From: Caldilineales bacterium
GTDB lineage: Bacteria; Chloroflexota; Anaerolineae; J102
Reading direction: 5' to 3'
Length of the DNA: 64,000 nucleotides
Assembly (NCBI GenBank): GCA_019695115.1
Contig: JAIBAP010000004.1
Coordinates: 62,001-126,000 of the forward strand
Part shown: piece after piece, positions 49,958 to 59,231 of the stretch
Layout: every line of letters starts with the position of its first letter
How positions within the stretch are numbered: position 1 is the stretch's first letter
Translations under genes and position numbers: made by a program
Notes under the pieces: generated by a model
Database searches by the model: none
The model's input: the letters and a program-made list of their open reading frames with translations, nothing else
Told to the model about the DNA's origin: nothing

Positions 49958-52174
49958 TTACCGGCGCTGCCGCAGCCACAGGGGGACGAAGACCTGCACC
50001 GCCGCCGCGCCTTCGGCCAGATAGCGCAGGTCGCCGTTGGTGACATCGTAGAAGGCTACGTGGCCGCGACCGTTGCCATCGACGGCAAGCGACACGTAGC
50101 CGCCGGCGTCGGCGCTGCCTTCGAGGGTCTCCACCTGCCATTGGCCGCCCTGCCGTCGCGCCAGCTTGAGCGTGGCGCTCGTGTCGTCGTAGTAGGCGAT
50201 CCGAGGCTGGTCGGACGCCAACGCCAGCGAAATGGCGCCGGACAGCCCGACCTCAGCCACGTCCTGCATCTGCCAGATGAAGCCATTCCAGGCGGCATAG
50301 ACCAGCCGGAAGCGCGTCCAGTCGAAGAAAGCGATGGCCGGCCGGCCCTGGCTGTCCAGCGCCAGCGAAGCATAGCCGCCCACATCGCCGTCGCTGGCCA
50401 CGGTGGCATAGTCCCAGTTCCCGCCCTGGCCGCGGGCATAGATCAGGTCGCCATCCACGGCGTGATAGTAGGCGATGTGGACGACATTGGCGGCGTCCAC
50501 CGCCACCGAGGCATAGGTGACAGGCCCGACGCTGTCGATGACCTGGGTCGTCCAGCCCTGGCCGTCCCAGGTGGCCAGTTTCAGGGCGTCGGTGGTGGCA
50601 TCGAAATAGGTGATGTACGGCCGGCCCAGGGCATCCAGGGCGATATCGCTGCCGACGCCCACCTCACCTTCACTCTCCACCGTCTGCACCGTCCAGCCGT
50701 TGGCGCTCTGCCGGGCGTATTTCAGGTCGAGTTGGGTCAGGTCCTGGTAGCTGATGTGGGCGAAGCCGCTGCCATCGATGGCGATGGCGGCATCGCTGCC
50801 CACCTCGCCGGCGGCGTCGACGGTCTCCGTCTCCCAGCCGCTGCCGCTCCAGTAGGCGTGGCGGAGGTCGCCGCGGGTGGCGTCGAAATAGCCGATGTGG
50901 GGCCGGCCGGCGGGGTCGAGGGCCAGCGAGGCGTACTCGCCCACATTGCCGGAAATATCCACCACATTGCTGATCCAGGCGCCATCGCTGAAAGCGACGA
51001 CATCGAGGGCGTTGTTGCCGGCGTCCATATAGGCGATCTGCGTCTGGTCGTTGTGCAGTGCCAGGGCGGTGTAGGCGCCGACATCGCCGAAATCGGCCGC
51101 CGTCTCGATCACCCAGCCGTTGCCGTCGTGATGGGCGAGTTTGAGGTCGGCGTTCTGCCAGTCGCGGTAGCTGATGTACGGCCGGCCGGCGCTGTCGATG
51201 GCAATCGAGGTGAAACCGCCCACATCGCCGGCCTCATCGACGATCTCGATCTCCCACCCGGCCCCCGGCCCGCCCAGCTGACGGGCGTATTTGAGGTCGC
51301 CGTTGTCGGCGTCGTAGTAGCTGATATGGGCCAGGCCCATGCCATCCAGGGCCATGGCGGCGTCGTTGCCCACATTGTCACCGCTATCCACCACTTCATC
51401 GTGCCAGCCGCCGCCATCCCGCCAGGCGAAGTGCAGGTCGGTGCTGCCCAGGTCATAGTAGGCGATGACGGGATGGCCCTGCCCGTCGAGCGCCAACGAA
51501 ATCTCGCGCGCCACCCAGCTGGTGCTCACGGCGGTCTCGATGTTCCAGACCGAACCGCTCCAGCTGGCCAGTTTGATGGCGGTGTGGCTGTCATCGTAAT
51601 AGGCGATCGACGGCCGGTTGGCGGCATCCAGGGTTAGCATGGCGGCGGCGCCCACCTCGCCCTGGCTGTCCACCGTCTGCGTGTGCCAGGTCGAGCCATC
51701 GAAGCGGGCGTATTTCAGGTCGCTGGCCTTGCGGTCGTAATAGGCGATGTGCGGGCGTTGGTTGCTGTCCAAAGCCAGCGAGGCGAACAGGCCGACGCCG
51801 GGCGCAGCATCGACGGTCGTGATCTGCCAGGCCGCGCCGGGGCCGGGGGGTCCGGCGCGAAAAGCATAGTAGAGGTGGTCGCCGCCATAGGCCAGATGGG
51901 CGCGGCCGGCGCTATCCAGACGAAAATAACGATGGCTCATTTCGTCGATGATGCGCGGGCAATCGACGCACTGGCTGGCCCAGGCCGACGGCTGGGCGGC
52001 CCAGGCCGACGGCTGGGCGGCCCAGACCGACGGCTGGGCGGCCCAGACCGACGACTGGCCGGCTGCGGTCAGGGTTGGGATCAGCAGCAGGCAGAGGGCG
52101 CACAACCAGGCCAGTCGCATCGGTCGGCGGCGGGGGGGAAGGGGGAAGGGAAACAAGGGGGACATAGGCTCCAT
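49958..52174 (-). CDS. Exported repeat-sheet (beta-propeller-like) protein
   Basis: A 738-residue protein with a signal peptide (PMRLAWLCALCLLLIPTLTAAG), then four copies of a 7-residue unit (WAAQPSV-like), then about 13 repeats of about 50 residues. The repeat pattern is a W, E-x-VD, VG, SLALD, GRPHIAYYD, LKYA, which suggests one or two beta-propellers or a related beta-sheet array. It ends VQVFVPLWLRQRR, a hydrophobic-basic C-terminus like that of the giant protein. ATG 52174 is preferred to a TTG at 52186; ATG 52165 is also possible. The function is unknown but probably extracellular binding. Confidence 0.72.
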   Translation of the reverse strand: MEPMSPLFPFPLPPRRRPMRLAWLCALCLLLIPTLTAAGQSSVWAAQPSVWAAQPSAWAAQPSAWASQCVDCPRIIDEMSHRYFRLDSAGRAHLAYGGDHLYYAFRAGPPGPGAAWQITTVDAAPGVGLFASLALDSNQRPHIAYYDRKASDLKYARFDGSTWHTQTVDSQGEVGAAAMLTLDAANRPSIAYYDDSHTAIKLASWSGSVWNIETAVSTSWVAREISLALDGQGHPVIAYYDLGSTDLHFAWRDGGGWHDEVVDSGDNVGNDAAMALDGMGLAHISYYDADNGDLKYARQLGGPGAGWEIEIVDEAGDVGGFTSIAIDSAGRPYISYRDWQNADLKLAHHDGNGWVIETAADFGDVGAYTALALHNDQTQIAYMDAGNNALDVVAFSDGAWISNVVDISGNVGEYASLALDPAGRPHIGYFDATRGDLRHAYWSGSGWETETVDAAGEVGSDAAIAIDGSGFAHISYQDLTQLDLKYARQSANGWTVQTVESEGEVGVGSDIALDALGRPYITYFDATTDALKLATWDGQGWTTQVIDSVGPVTYASVAVDAANVVHIAYYHAVDGDLIYARGQGGNWDYATVASDGDVGGYASLALDSQGRPAIAFFDWTRFRLVYAAWNGFIWQMQDVAEVGLSGAISLALASDQPRIAYYDDTSATLKLARRQGGQWQVETLEGSADAGGYVSLAVDGNGRGHVAFYDVTNGDLRYLAEGAAAVQVFVPLWLRQRR
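51968..52062 (-). repeat. 21-bp in-frame tandem repeat (4 copies)
   Basis: Four near-identical 21-bp units encode S(V/A)WAAQP heptapeptides directly after the signal peptide of the propeller-like protein. Confidence 0.85.
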
Positions 52175-52186
52175 CCATTCGCGCAA

Positions 52187-52225
52187 GCGCCCACCACTGG
52201 CCGCGAGAGGCCGGTGTGTGGGCGC
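52187..52225 (-). promoter_or_regulatory. Leader hairpin of the propeller-like gene
   Basis: GCGCCCACCACTGGCC (52187-52202) pairs with 52209-52225 with one bulge and a G-U pair, around the 6-nt loop 52203-52208. It lies between the predicted start site and the start codon. Confidence 0.65.
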
Positions 52226-52243
52226 GGCTGATTAGCGAAGGAT

Positions 52244-52272
52244 AGGATAGCATCGACCCGAAGCCAGTGCAA
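52244..52272 (-). promoter_or_regulatory. Sigma70-like promoter of the propeller-like gene
   Basis: TTGCAC (complement of 52267-52272), a 17-bp spacer and TGC-TATCCT (hexamer, complement of 52244-52249). Confidence 0.6.
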
Positions 52273-52290
52273 GGCGAAAAAGTGAATGCA

Positions 52291-55200
52291 CTACTGCGCC
52301 TGGACGGAGATCGCCGAGACCTGCGGCTCCTTTTTGCTCCCGCCCGTCTTGGCGAAGACGATGGTCAGTTCGCCATCGCTGACGACCGCCGTATAGACTC
52401 TGTCCAGAGCCGTTGCCCTGCCGGCGACGGCATAGATGTCCAGCGCGCTCTCCACCTCGACGCCTTCGATCGTGATCTTCATCAGGCGATCGGTGGCTTT
52501 GCTGACCTCGAACTCGGCGAACTTCAACGTCACCTGATAGACGCCGTTGGGCACAACGAAGCGATAGGAGCCGGGCTTGTCGCGCCGCTTCTGATAGAGC
52601 AGATCGTCGTCGGCGCCGGCCACGGCCGAGCTGCTGGACTTGGATGTGCCGCCAGCGTAGCCCCAAACGTTGTTCCAGCGCTGGTCGGCGTCCCAGATGT
52701 GGCCAGTGACATCGGTGTAGGCGGCGCCGCCGCAGTTGACGCGCTGCCCCGGATAGGGCGTGGCCGTGGGGGTGGGCGTGAGGGTGGGGGTGGGGGTGTC
52801 GGTGGGGCAGCTGAGGCAGAGGGTGGGGGTGGGGGTGGGCGCTGGCGTTTCCAGCACCTCGATGGCGGCGATCATCGGGGGGTAGCTGCCGCTGACTGGA
52901 TCGAACTGGATGACAAGATAGCCGTCGCTGACGGCGATGGCCGTGTAGGTTTTGTCCCAGGCCAGATAACGCCCCCCCGCCACGGCATAGATGTCGAGGT
53001 TGTCGTCGACGACCGTCTCTTCGATGCTGACGCGCATCACGCGTTGGCCCGGGGCATTGGCGGCCATCTCGGCCCAGCGCAGGCGCACGCTGTAGACGCC
53101 GGCGGGGACGGCGAAAATGTACTGGCCTGCCCCCTCGCGGTATTTCTGATAGAGGGGGTCGTCGGTGGTGTTATTCAACGCCTTCGTCGACGACCTGGCT
53201 GTGCTGCTGGCGTAGGCAAAGCCCCAGCTATCCACCCACACCTGGTCGGCAGCCCAGGCCGCGCCCTGGTCGTCGGTGTAGAGGGGGCCGGCGCTGTTGA
53301 CTCGCTGCACGTACAAGGGTCGCGGGGTGGGGGTGGCGGTGGGGGTGAGGGTGGGGGTGGGAGTTTCGGTTGGGGTGGGCGTGGGGGTGAGGGTGGGGGT
53401 CGGTGTGGGGGTGGGGGTGACATAGCTCTGAGCCAGCAAGAGCGCCGCCCCGGCATCCACCCGACCCCAGGCATACTCGACGTCGAAACCGGGGTCGCCC
53501 TTATCTACGGCTGTCTGCTCGATGATCGCCCGCACATTCCACAGATCCAGGTCGGGTCGCGCCGCCCGCACCAGCGCCGCCAGCCCCGCCACATGCGGGA
53601 CCGCCATCGAGGTGCCGTTCTTGTTGCCATAGGTGTTGGGGTCGGCCGGCGTCCACAGGGTGCTGTACACCGTGGCGCCGGGGGCCACCACGTCCATGTG
53701 GCTGCCGTAGTTCGAAAGCGACCAGCGCACATCCGCCGAAGTGGTGGCGCCCACGGCGAAGGTCTCGTTGTAGTAGGCGGGATACACAGGCGTGGGGCTG
53801 CCCGTGTTGCCCATCGCCGCCACCACCAGGACATCGTGCGCCACCGCATATTGCAGCGCCGGCAGCAGATCGGGGTTGTCCACCGGGCCGCTGATCGAGA
53901 GATTGATCACGTCGGCCCCCTGATCCACCGCCCAGGTGATGCCGGCAGTGATGTCGGACCAATAGCCGGTGTTGACCGAGTTCAGGACCTTCACCGGCAG
54001 GATCGAAGCCGCGCCCGCCATGCCGGCGATGCCGGCGCCGTTATCGATGGCGGCCAGGGCGATGCCGGCCACATGGGTGCCGTGGCCGTTATCGTCCTGG
54101 ACGTTGTTGTTTTCGGGGTCGGCCACGAAGTTCCAGCCGGGCAGGATGCGGTTGGTGGGAGAGATGAACTCGGTGTGGGTCATGGCGATGCCGGTGTCCA
54201 CCACCGCCACCACCACCCCGGCGCCAAAGCCATAATCCCAGGCGGCAGGGGCATCGATGATCTGGGGGCCGTAGACCTTGCTGGGGTCGTTGTAGTCGGG
54301 GTCGTTGGGGACGAAGGCGGGGATGCTGTCGCCCGCAACCAGACAATCCAGCGTCGCGTGTTCGACCTCGGGCAAACGATTCAGGTCGGCGACGGCGGCG
54401 CCCGCCCGGCCGGGGGCCGAGGTCATGACGAAGGAGCGCAGGGCGGCGTTGTAGCGCCGGAGTGTCAGGTGTTGGCGGGCGAAGATGCTGTCGATGACGC
54501 CTGGCGCCGTTTCTGGCCGGAAACGAACGGTCAGACGGTCGTCGGCGCAGTTCGGGGCCTGTTCGGCCTGCGGTCGCGGCCCGCCAGCCACAGAGCCTGC
54601 CGCCCAACCGAAATCAACCGTGTCATCGCCGCCAGCCTGGGCGCTGACGATGAGCAGCGGTTTCTCGTCGATGGCGACGCCGCCGCTGATTGTATTCACA
54701 GTCAGGATGCGTTGGCCGGGGTAGAGGTCGGCCAGGACATAGGCGCCCTGGTCGTCGCTCACCGCCTGTTGCAGCACCGGTTCGCCGCCGTCGACGACGC
54801 CGTTGCCGTTGAGGTCATCGATCACCTTGATCTCGGCGCTGGACAGACCAGGCTCGGTCAAGTCCTGTTCGCCGTTGTGGTTGAAATCGCTGTATACCAC
54901 GCCGGTGAGGGTGCGCAGGATGAGATTGCCGAAATCGGCCACAGAGGGGTGGCCGGCCGAAACTGACACGCTCTGGCTGCTGTCGGTCGTCAACTCATAC
55001 CCGGCCAGTGGTGTCTGGCTGACCTGATAATCGCCATACTCCAGCTGGTCGAAGAGGTAGCTGCCATCGGCCAGGGTGAAGGTCGAAGCCAGCAGGACCG
55101 CACCGCCGCCGGAATCGCGTAGTTCGATGGCAACGCCGCCCAGCCCGGCCTCGCCGGCGTCGCGCAGGCCGTCGCCATCGGCATCGAAAAAGACCAGGCC

Positions 55201-55332
55201 CGAAAGTTGCCCATCGGCCTGGCTCTGCCCCAGGATGGGCGCGGCGACGACGAGGGCGCCGATCAGGATCAGCAACACGATCTGCCCGGGACGGCGCCAG
55301 GAAACAGGGAAGTGGGAGAGGATGTCTTTCAT
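52291..55332 (-). CDS. Exported subtilase with SdrD_B and malectin-like domains (paralogue A)
   Basis: A 1013-residue preproprotein. In order: signal peptide (about 1-36), two SdrD_B-like modules (41-136 and 138-245), a propeptide-like domain (about 262-345), an S8 peptidase (about 352-635) with D379, H417, N509 and S575, a Thr/Pro linker, a malectin-like domain (673-828), a second linker with CLSC, and a final malectin-like domain (862-1013). All catalytic residues are present. Malectin-like domains usually bind carbohydrate, so the enzyme may be held on cell-surface or external polysaccharide. It lies 81 bp after paralogue B on the same strand and could be cotranscribed, apart from a hairpin in the gap. 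Confidence 0.9.
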   Translation of the reverse strand: MKDILSHFPVSWRRPGQIVLLILIGALVVAAPILGQSQADGQLSGLVFFDADGDGLRDAGEAGLGGVAIELRDSGGGAVLLASTFTLADGSYLFDQLEYGDYQVSQTPLAGYELTTDSSQSVSVSAGHPSVADFGNLILRTLTGVVYSDFNHNGEQDLTEPGLSSAEIKVIDDLNGNGVVDGGEPVLQQAVSDDQGAYVLADLYPGQRILTVNTISGGVAIDEKPLLIVSAQAGGDDTVDFGWAAGSVAGGPRPQAEQAPNCADDRLTVRFRPETAPGVIDSIFARQHLTLRRYNAALRSFVMTSAPGRAGAAVADLNRLPEVEHATLDCLVAGDSIPAFVPNDPDYNDPSKVYGPQIIDAPAAWDYGFGAGVVVAVVDTGIAMTHTEFISPTNRILPGWNFVADPENNNVQDDNGHGTHVAGIALAAIDNGAGIAGMAGAASILPVKVLNSVNTGYWSDITAGITWAVDQGADVINLSISGPVDNPDLLPALQYAVAHDVLVVAAMGNTGSPTPVYPAYYNETFAVGATTSADVRWSLSNYGSHMDVVAPGATVYSTLWTPADPNTYGNKNGTSMAVPHVAGLAALVRAARPDLDLWNVRAIIEQTAVDKGDPGFDVEYAWGRVDAGAALLLAQSYVTPTPTPTPTLTPTPTPTETPTPTLTPTATPTPRPLYVQRVNSAGPLYTDDQGAAWAADQVWVDSWGFAYASSTARSSTKALNNTTDDPLYQKYREGAGQYIFAVPAGVYSVRLRWAEMAANAPGQRVMRVSIEETVVDDNLDIYAVAGGRYLAWDKTYTAIAVSDGYLVIQFDPVSGSYPPMIAAIEVLETPAPTPTPTLCLSCPTDTPTPTLTPTPTATPYPGQRVNCGGAAYTDVTGHIWDADQRWNNVWGYAGGTSKSSSSAVAGADDDLLYQKRRDKPGSYRFVVPNGVYQVTLKFAEFEVSKATDRLMKITIEGVEVESALDIYAVAGRATALDRVYTAVVSDGELTIVFAKTGGSKKEPQVSAISVQAQ

Positions 55333-55352
55333 GGCTGGAACCCTGAATGATG

Positions 55353-55387
55353 CCGGCGTCGCCCCGAAGCGCCAGGCGCGACGCCGG
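55353..55387 (-). terminator. Hairpin between subtilase genes, possible weak terminator
   Basis: CCGGCGTCGC and GCGACGCCGG form a perfect 10-bp stem with a 15-nt loop in the 81-bp gap. No U-tract follows on the minus strand, so it may be a processing or attenuation site. Confidence 0.4.
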
Positions 55388-55413
55388 GAGTGTTGGCGAC
55401 GATGAGCGGTGGC

Positions 55414-58400
55414 TTACTGAGGTGCGATTCGGATCGCTGAAACCACCGGCGGTTTGCGGCTGCCGCTGGCCGTGGCAAAGGTGAGGTTGAGAATGCCATC
55501 GCTGACGGTGGTCGTGTAGGTCTTGTCCAGGGCCACGCCTTTGCCGACCTGACCGTAGATGCTGAGCGCGCTCTCGACCTGCACACCTTCGATCATGACC
55601 CGCATCACGCGGTCGCTGGCTTTGCTGACCTCGAACTCGGCGAACTTGAGCGTGACCTGATAGGTCCCATTGGGGACGGCGAAGCGGTACTCGCCGGGAT
55701 TCTCGCGCCAGCGCTGGTACAGCAGGTCCTCGTCCGTGCCGGCCACGGCTGCATTCGAAGATTTGGCGTTGCCGCCAGTGTAGCCCCAGACGCCGTCCCA
55801 CGACTGATCGGCGGACCAGGGGGCGCCGGCGGCATCGCTATAGCCCTGACCGCCGCTGTTGGCGCGCTGACCGGCGAAAGGCGTGGGCGTGGGCGTCGAG
55901 CAAGGCGTGTTGGCGGGGGCGGCCCCCAGCACCTCGATAGCGGCAATCATGGGGTCGCGGCTACCGCTGACCTTGTCGAACTGGATGTTGAGCTGGCAGT
56001 CACTGACGGCAATGGTGGCGTAGGTGTTGTCCCAGGCCAGATAGCGACCCCCGGCCCGCACATACACATCCAGGTTGTTCTCCACCACCGCGCCCTCGAT
56101 CGTGACCCGCATCACGCGTTCGCCGGCCGAGTTAGCCGCCATCTCGGCCCAACGCAGCCGCACGCTGTAGCTGCCGTTGGGGACGACAAAGACATATTGA
56201 CCGTTACCCTCGCGATATTTCTGATAGAGGGCGGCATCGACGGTGTTGGCCAGCGAGTGGCTCGACGATTTGGCCGAACTGTTGCCATAGGCATAGCCCC
56301 AGGTCGATGTCCAGATCTGGTCGGCGTCCCAGGTCTGGTTCTGGTCGTCGCTGTAGGCGAGGCCGCCGCTGTTGGCCCGCATGGCCAACGGCGGCAGGGG
56401 GGTGGGCGAAGGGGTGGCGGTGGGCGTGTTCGTGGCCGCAGCCGTGGGTGTGTTGGTGGGGGGCAGGGGCGTGGGAGTGCGCGTGGGGGTGGCCGTGGGC
56501 GTATTCGTGGGCGCAGCCGTGGGTGTGTTGGTGGGCGGCAGGGGCGTGGGGGTGCGCGTGGGGGTGGTCGTGGGCGTGCTCGTGGGCGCAGCCGTGGGTG
56601 TGTTGGTGGGGGGCAGGGGCGTGGGGGTGCGCGTGGGGGTGGCCGTGGGCGTACTCGTTGCCGCAGCCGTGGGTGTGTTGGTGGGCGGCAGGGGCGTGGG
56701 AGTGCGCGTGGGGGTGGCCGTAGCCGCAGATGTCGGTGTGTTGGTGGGCGGTAGGGGCGTGGGGGTGCGCGTGGGGGTGCTGGTGGGCGGCGGGGGTGTA
56801 GCCGTGGGCGTATTCGTGGCCGCAGCCGTGGGTGTGTTGGTGGGGGGCAGGGATGTGGGGGTGTTCGTGGCCGACGGTGGCGTGGGCGTAGCGTTGGTAT
56901 AGGTCTGAGCCAGCGCCAGGGCCGCCCCGGCGTTCACCCGCCCCCAGGCGTACTCGATGTCGAAGCCAGGGTCGCCTTTGTCCACCGCCGTCTGCTCGAT
57001 GATCGCCCGCACATCCCACAACGTCAAGTCCGGCCGCGACGCCCGGATCAGCGCCGCCAACCCCGCCACATGCGGCGTCGCCATCGACGTCCCCGACTTG
57101 AAACCGTAGGTGTTCGGGTTCGATGCCGACCACAAGGTGCTGTACACCGTCGCCCCCGGCGCCACCACGTCCATGTGGTTGCCGTAGTTCGATAACGACC
57201 AGCGCACATCGGCCGAGGTCGTGGCGCCCACGGCGAAGGTCTCGTTGTAGTAGGAGGGATACTCAGGCGTCGTGCCGGCCGAGTTGCCCATCGCCGCCAC
57301 GATCAGGACATCGTGCGCCACCGCATATTGCAGCGCCGCCGGCAGACCGGGGTCGCCCACCGTCCCGCTCAACGACATGTTGATCACATCCGCCCCTTGA
57401 TCCACCGCCCAGATGATGCCGGAAATGACATCCGACCAGTAGCCGTTGTTGGTCGAGTCCAGCACCTTGACCGGGAGGATGGAAGCCTGGCCAGCCATGC
57501 CGGCAATGCCGACGCCGTTGTTGATCGCAGCCAGGGCGATGCCGGTCACATGCGTGCCGTGGCCGTGGTCGTCTTGGGGGTTGTTGTTATCGGGGTTGGC
57601 CACGAAGTTCCAGCCCGGCAGGATGCGGCCGCTGAACTCCGGGTGCGTCATGCTGATGCCGCTATCCAGCACTGCCACCACCACGCCCGACCCGAAGCCG
57701 TAGTCCCAGGCGGCGGCGGCGTTGATCATCTGCGGGCCGTAGACCTTGGTGGGGTCGTTGTAGTAGGGGTCGTTGGGGACGAAGCCGCCGCTGACCTTGC
57801 AGTCCGGGGCGGCATAGTCGATTTCGTCGAGCCGGTTCAGTTCAGCCGCCAGGGCCTTTGCCTGGCCGGGCAGCGAGCGCAACACATGGATGCGCAGCGG
57901 TGCGATCGTGCGACTGAGCGCCAGATGGCGGCGGGCAAGGAGGGCGTCGAGGGCGCCGGGACTGACCCCCGGCCGCAAGCGCACGGTCAGGCGGTCGTCG
58001 GCGCAGGCCGGCGCCGGCTGGTTGTGGGGCGCTGGCCAGGGCGAGGAGGCGGCCGGCGTCAGGCCGAAAGCGAGCGTCTCGCCGCCGCCCAACTGCCCGC
58101 CGAAGACGGGCAGCGCCTGTTCCTGCGTTTCGCTGCCGCCCGGGCCGCCCGGCGGCGGGATCACCTGCAACACGCGCCGGCCCGGCATCAGACCGGCAAG
58201 CACGTAATTGCCCTGGTCATCGCTAAACGCTTGCTGCAACACCGGTTCGCCGGCGTCGGCCGCGCCGTTACCGTTGTAATCATCGATCACCTGGGCGAGA
58301 CCGCCAGCGAGACCGGGTTCGCTCAGACCCTGCTCGCCATCCTGGTCGAGATCGGCGTAGATGACCCCGGTCAGCGTGCGTGGGATGACATTGCCGAAAT

Positions 58401-58776
58401 CGACCCTGGCCGGGCGGCCGGGCGTGACCGTCACACTGGCGCTTTCGGCGGTGGTGTACTCATAGCCTGCCAGCGGCGGCTGGCTGACGACAAAGTCGCC
58501 GGGCTTGAGGCCGTCGAAGCCATAGCTGCCATCGGCCAGGGTCACGGTAGCGGTTTCCGACACCTGGCCGTGCTTGTCCATCTCTTGCAGCACGACTTTG
58601 ACGTCGCCAAGACCACCCTCGCCCGCATCCTGGGCGCCGTTGCCGTTGGCGTCGAAGAAGACGACGCCGCCGATCTGTCCATCCGGTTTGGCCAGGCCCG
58701 GACGAGACGCCGGCCAGAGGATCAGCAGCGCCGGCGCCAACAGAACCATGATTAGAAAAGAACGCGTTCGTTTCAT
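55414..58776 (-). CDS. Exported subtilase with SdrD_B and malectin-like domains (paralogue B)
   Basis: A 1120-residue protein with the same architecture: signal peptide (1-29), SdrD_B x2, propeptide, S8 domain with D371, H406, N498 and S564, and two malectin-like domains. The linker between the protease and the first malectin domain is expanded to about 170 residues of a 25-residue repeat ([16 protein letters not shown] plus a variable part). The start [10 protein letters not shown] at 58776 has GAGG at suitable spacing and begins a normal signal peptide. Part of its catalytic core is almost identical in DNA to paralogue C. Confidence 0.9.
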   Translation of the reverse strand: MKRTRSFLIMVLLAPALLILWPASRPGLAKPDGQIGGVVFFDANGNGAQDAGEGGLGDVKVVLQEMDKHGQVSETATVTLADGSYGFDGLKPGDFVVSQPPLAGYEYTTAESASVTVTPGRPARVDFGNVIPRTLTGVIYADLDQDGEQGLSEPGLAGGLAQVIDDYNGNGAADAGEPVLQQAFSDDQGNYVLAGLMPGRRVLQVIPPPGGPGGSETQEQALPVFGGQLGGGETLAFGLTPAASSPWPAPHNQPAPACADDRLTVRLRPGVSPGALDALLARRHLALSRTIAPLRIHVLRSLPGQAKALAAELNRLDEIDYAAPDCKVSGGFVPNDPYYNDPTKVYGPQMINAAAAWDYGFGSGVVVAVLDSGISMTHPEFSGRILPGWNFVANPDNNNPQDDHGHGTHVTGIALAAINNGVGIAGMAGQASILPVKVLDSTNNGYWSDVISGIIWAVDQGADVINMSLSGTVGDPGLPAALQYAVAHDVLIVAAMGNSAGTTPEYPSYYNETFAVGATTSADVRWSLSNYGNHMDVVAPGATVYSTLWSASNPNTYGFKSGTSMATPHVAGLAALIRASRPDLTLWDVRAIIEQTAVDKGDPGFDIEYAWGRVNAGAALALAQTYTNATPTPPSATNTPTSLPPTNTPTAAATNTPTATPPPPTSTPTRTPTPLPPTNTPTSAATATPTRTPTPLPPTNTPTAAATSTPTATPTRTPTPLPPTNTPTAAPTSTPTTTPTRTPTPLPPTNTPTAAPTNTPTATPTRTPTPLPPTNTPTAAATNTPTATPSPTPLPPLAMRANSGGLAYSDDQNQTWDADQIWTSTWGYAYGNSSAKSSSHSLANTVDAALYQKYREGNGQYVFVVPNGSYSVRLRWAEMAANSAGERVMRVTIEGAVVENNLDVYVRAGGRYLAWDNTYATIAVSDCQLNIQFDKVSGSRDPMIAAIEVLGAAPANTPCSTPTPTPFAGQRANSGGQGYSDAAGAPWSADQSWDGVWGYTGGNAKSSNAAVAGTDEDLLYQRWRENPGEYRFAVPNGTYQVTLKFAEFEVSKASDRVMRVMIEGVQVESALSIYGQVGKGVALDKTYTTTVSDGILNLTFATASGSRKPPVVSAIRIAPQ
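56390..56900 (-). repeat. 75-bp in-frame tandem repeat encoding the Thr/Pro linker
   Basis: The word TGTTGGTGGG on the plus strand recurs at 56451, 56526, 56601 and 56676 (period 75) and then at 56739 (period 63). The unit encodes 25 residues of the linker. Confidence 0.9.
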
Positions 58777-58847
58777 CGGGGCTACCTCGCGGGGGAAGGA
58801 AAATGGAACCGACAGGAGACGTGCATCGGGCCAGAGCACGTGCGCCT

Positions 58848-58871
58848 GGTTGCCGATAGGGATCGGCGACC
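58848..58871 (-). promoter_or_regulatory. Leader hairpin of subtilase B
   Basis: GGTTGCCGAT and ATCGGCGACC form a 10-bp stem with one G-U pair and a 4-nt loop, about 20 bp downstream of the predicted start site. Confidence 0.6.
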
Positions 58872-58898
58872 CAAACGCACCCCGCCCCGGCGCCCATC

Positions 58899-58928
58899 AT
58901 TCTACATGATTCATCCTCAACCTTACAA
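58899..58928 (-). promoter_or_regulatory. Promoter of subtilase B with TGTAAG direct repeat
   Basis: TTGTAA (complement of 58923-58928), an 18-bp spacer and TAGAAT (complement of 58899-58904). The -35 overlaps the second half of a TGTAAG-N5-TGTAAG direct repeat whose first half is the complement of 58933-58938. Confidence 0.55.
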
Positions 58929-59036
58929 ATTGCTTACAGTTCCATCACGACCCCGTTGCACCAGGAGACAAAAAGAGGCTCGGGCAGCCGTCGGAAGCAC
59001 AGATCATTTCAATTTTGTCCAATTTTTGCCGTGTTA

Positions 59037-59054
59037 GCTTACAGGCCTGTAAGC
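59037..59054. promoter_or_regulatory. 18-bp perfect palindrome containing TGTAAGC half-sites
   Basis: GCTTACAGG-CCTGTAAGC lies about 110 bp upstream of the subtilase B -35. It holds two inverted copies of the same TGTAAGC word found at the three TTG hexamers in the island. The rest of the 454-bp gap (58777-59230) holds the leader hairpin, the promoter, the terminator at 59113 and a heptad array. Confidence 0.55.
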
Positions 59055-59112
59055 CAACGGTCAGCATGCGCGGTTGCGGTCGCACTGCCCCCTACGCACA
59101 CCCAAAAACAAA

Positions 59113-59152
59113 CAGGGGCGGGCGACCCCAACCGGCGTCGCCCGCCCCCCTG
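59113..59152 (-). terminator. Rho-independent terminator after the 637-residue SdrD_B gene
   Basis: GGGGCGGGCGAC (59115-59126) and GTCGCCCGCCCC (59137-59148) form a perfect 12-bp stem. On the minus strand TTTGTTTTTGGG follows. Confidence 0.8.
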
Positions 59153-59154
59153 CT

Positions 59155-59231
59155 CACGCTTCACGCCTCACGTTTCCCGTCTCACGCCTCACGCCTCACG
59201 GAACACGGAACACGCAACACGCAACACGCCT
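59155..59231. repeat. Heptad tandem array, core CACG+NNN (11 units)
   Basis: Eleven exact 7-bp steps (CACGCTT, CACGCCT, CACGTTT, CCCGTCT, CACGCCT x2, CACGGAA x2, CACGCAA x2, CACGCCT). The last base touches the stop codon of the neighbouring gene. Confidence 0.93.
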
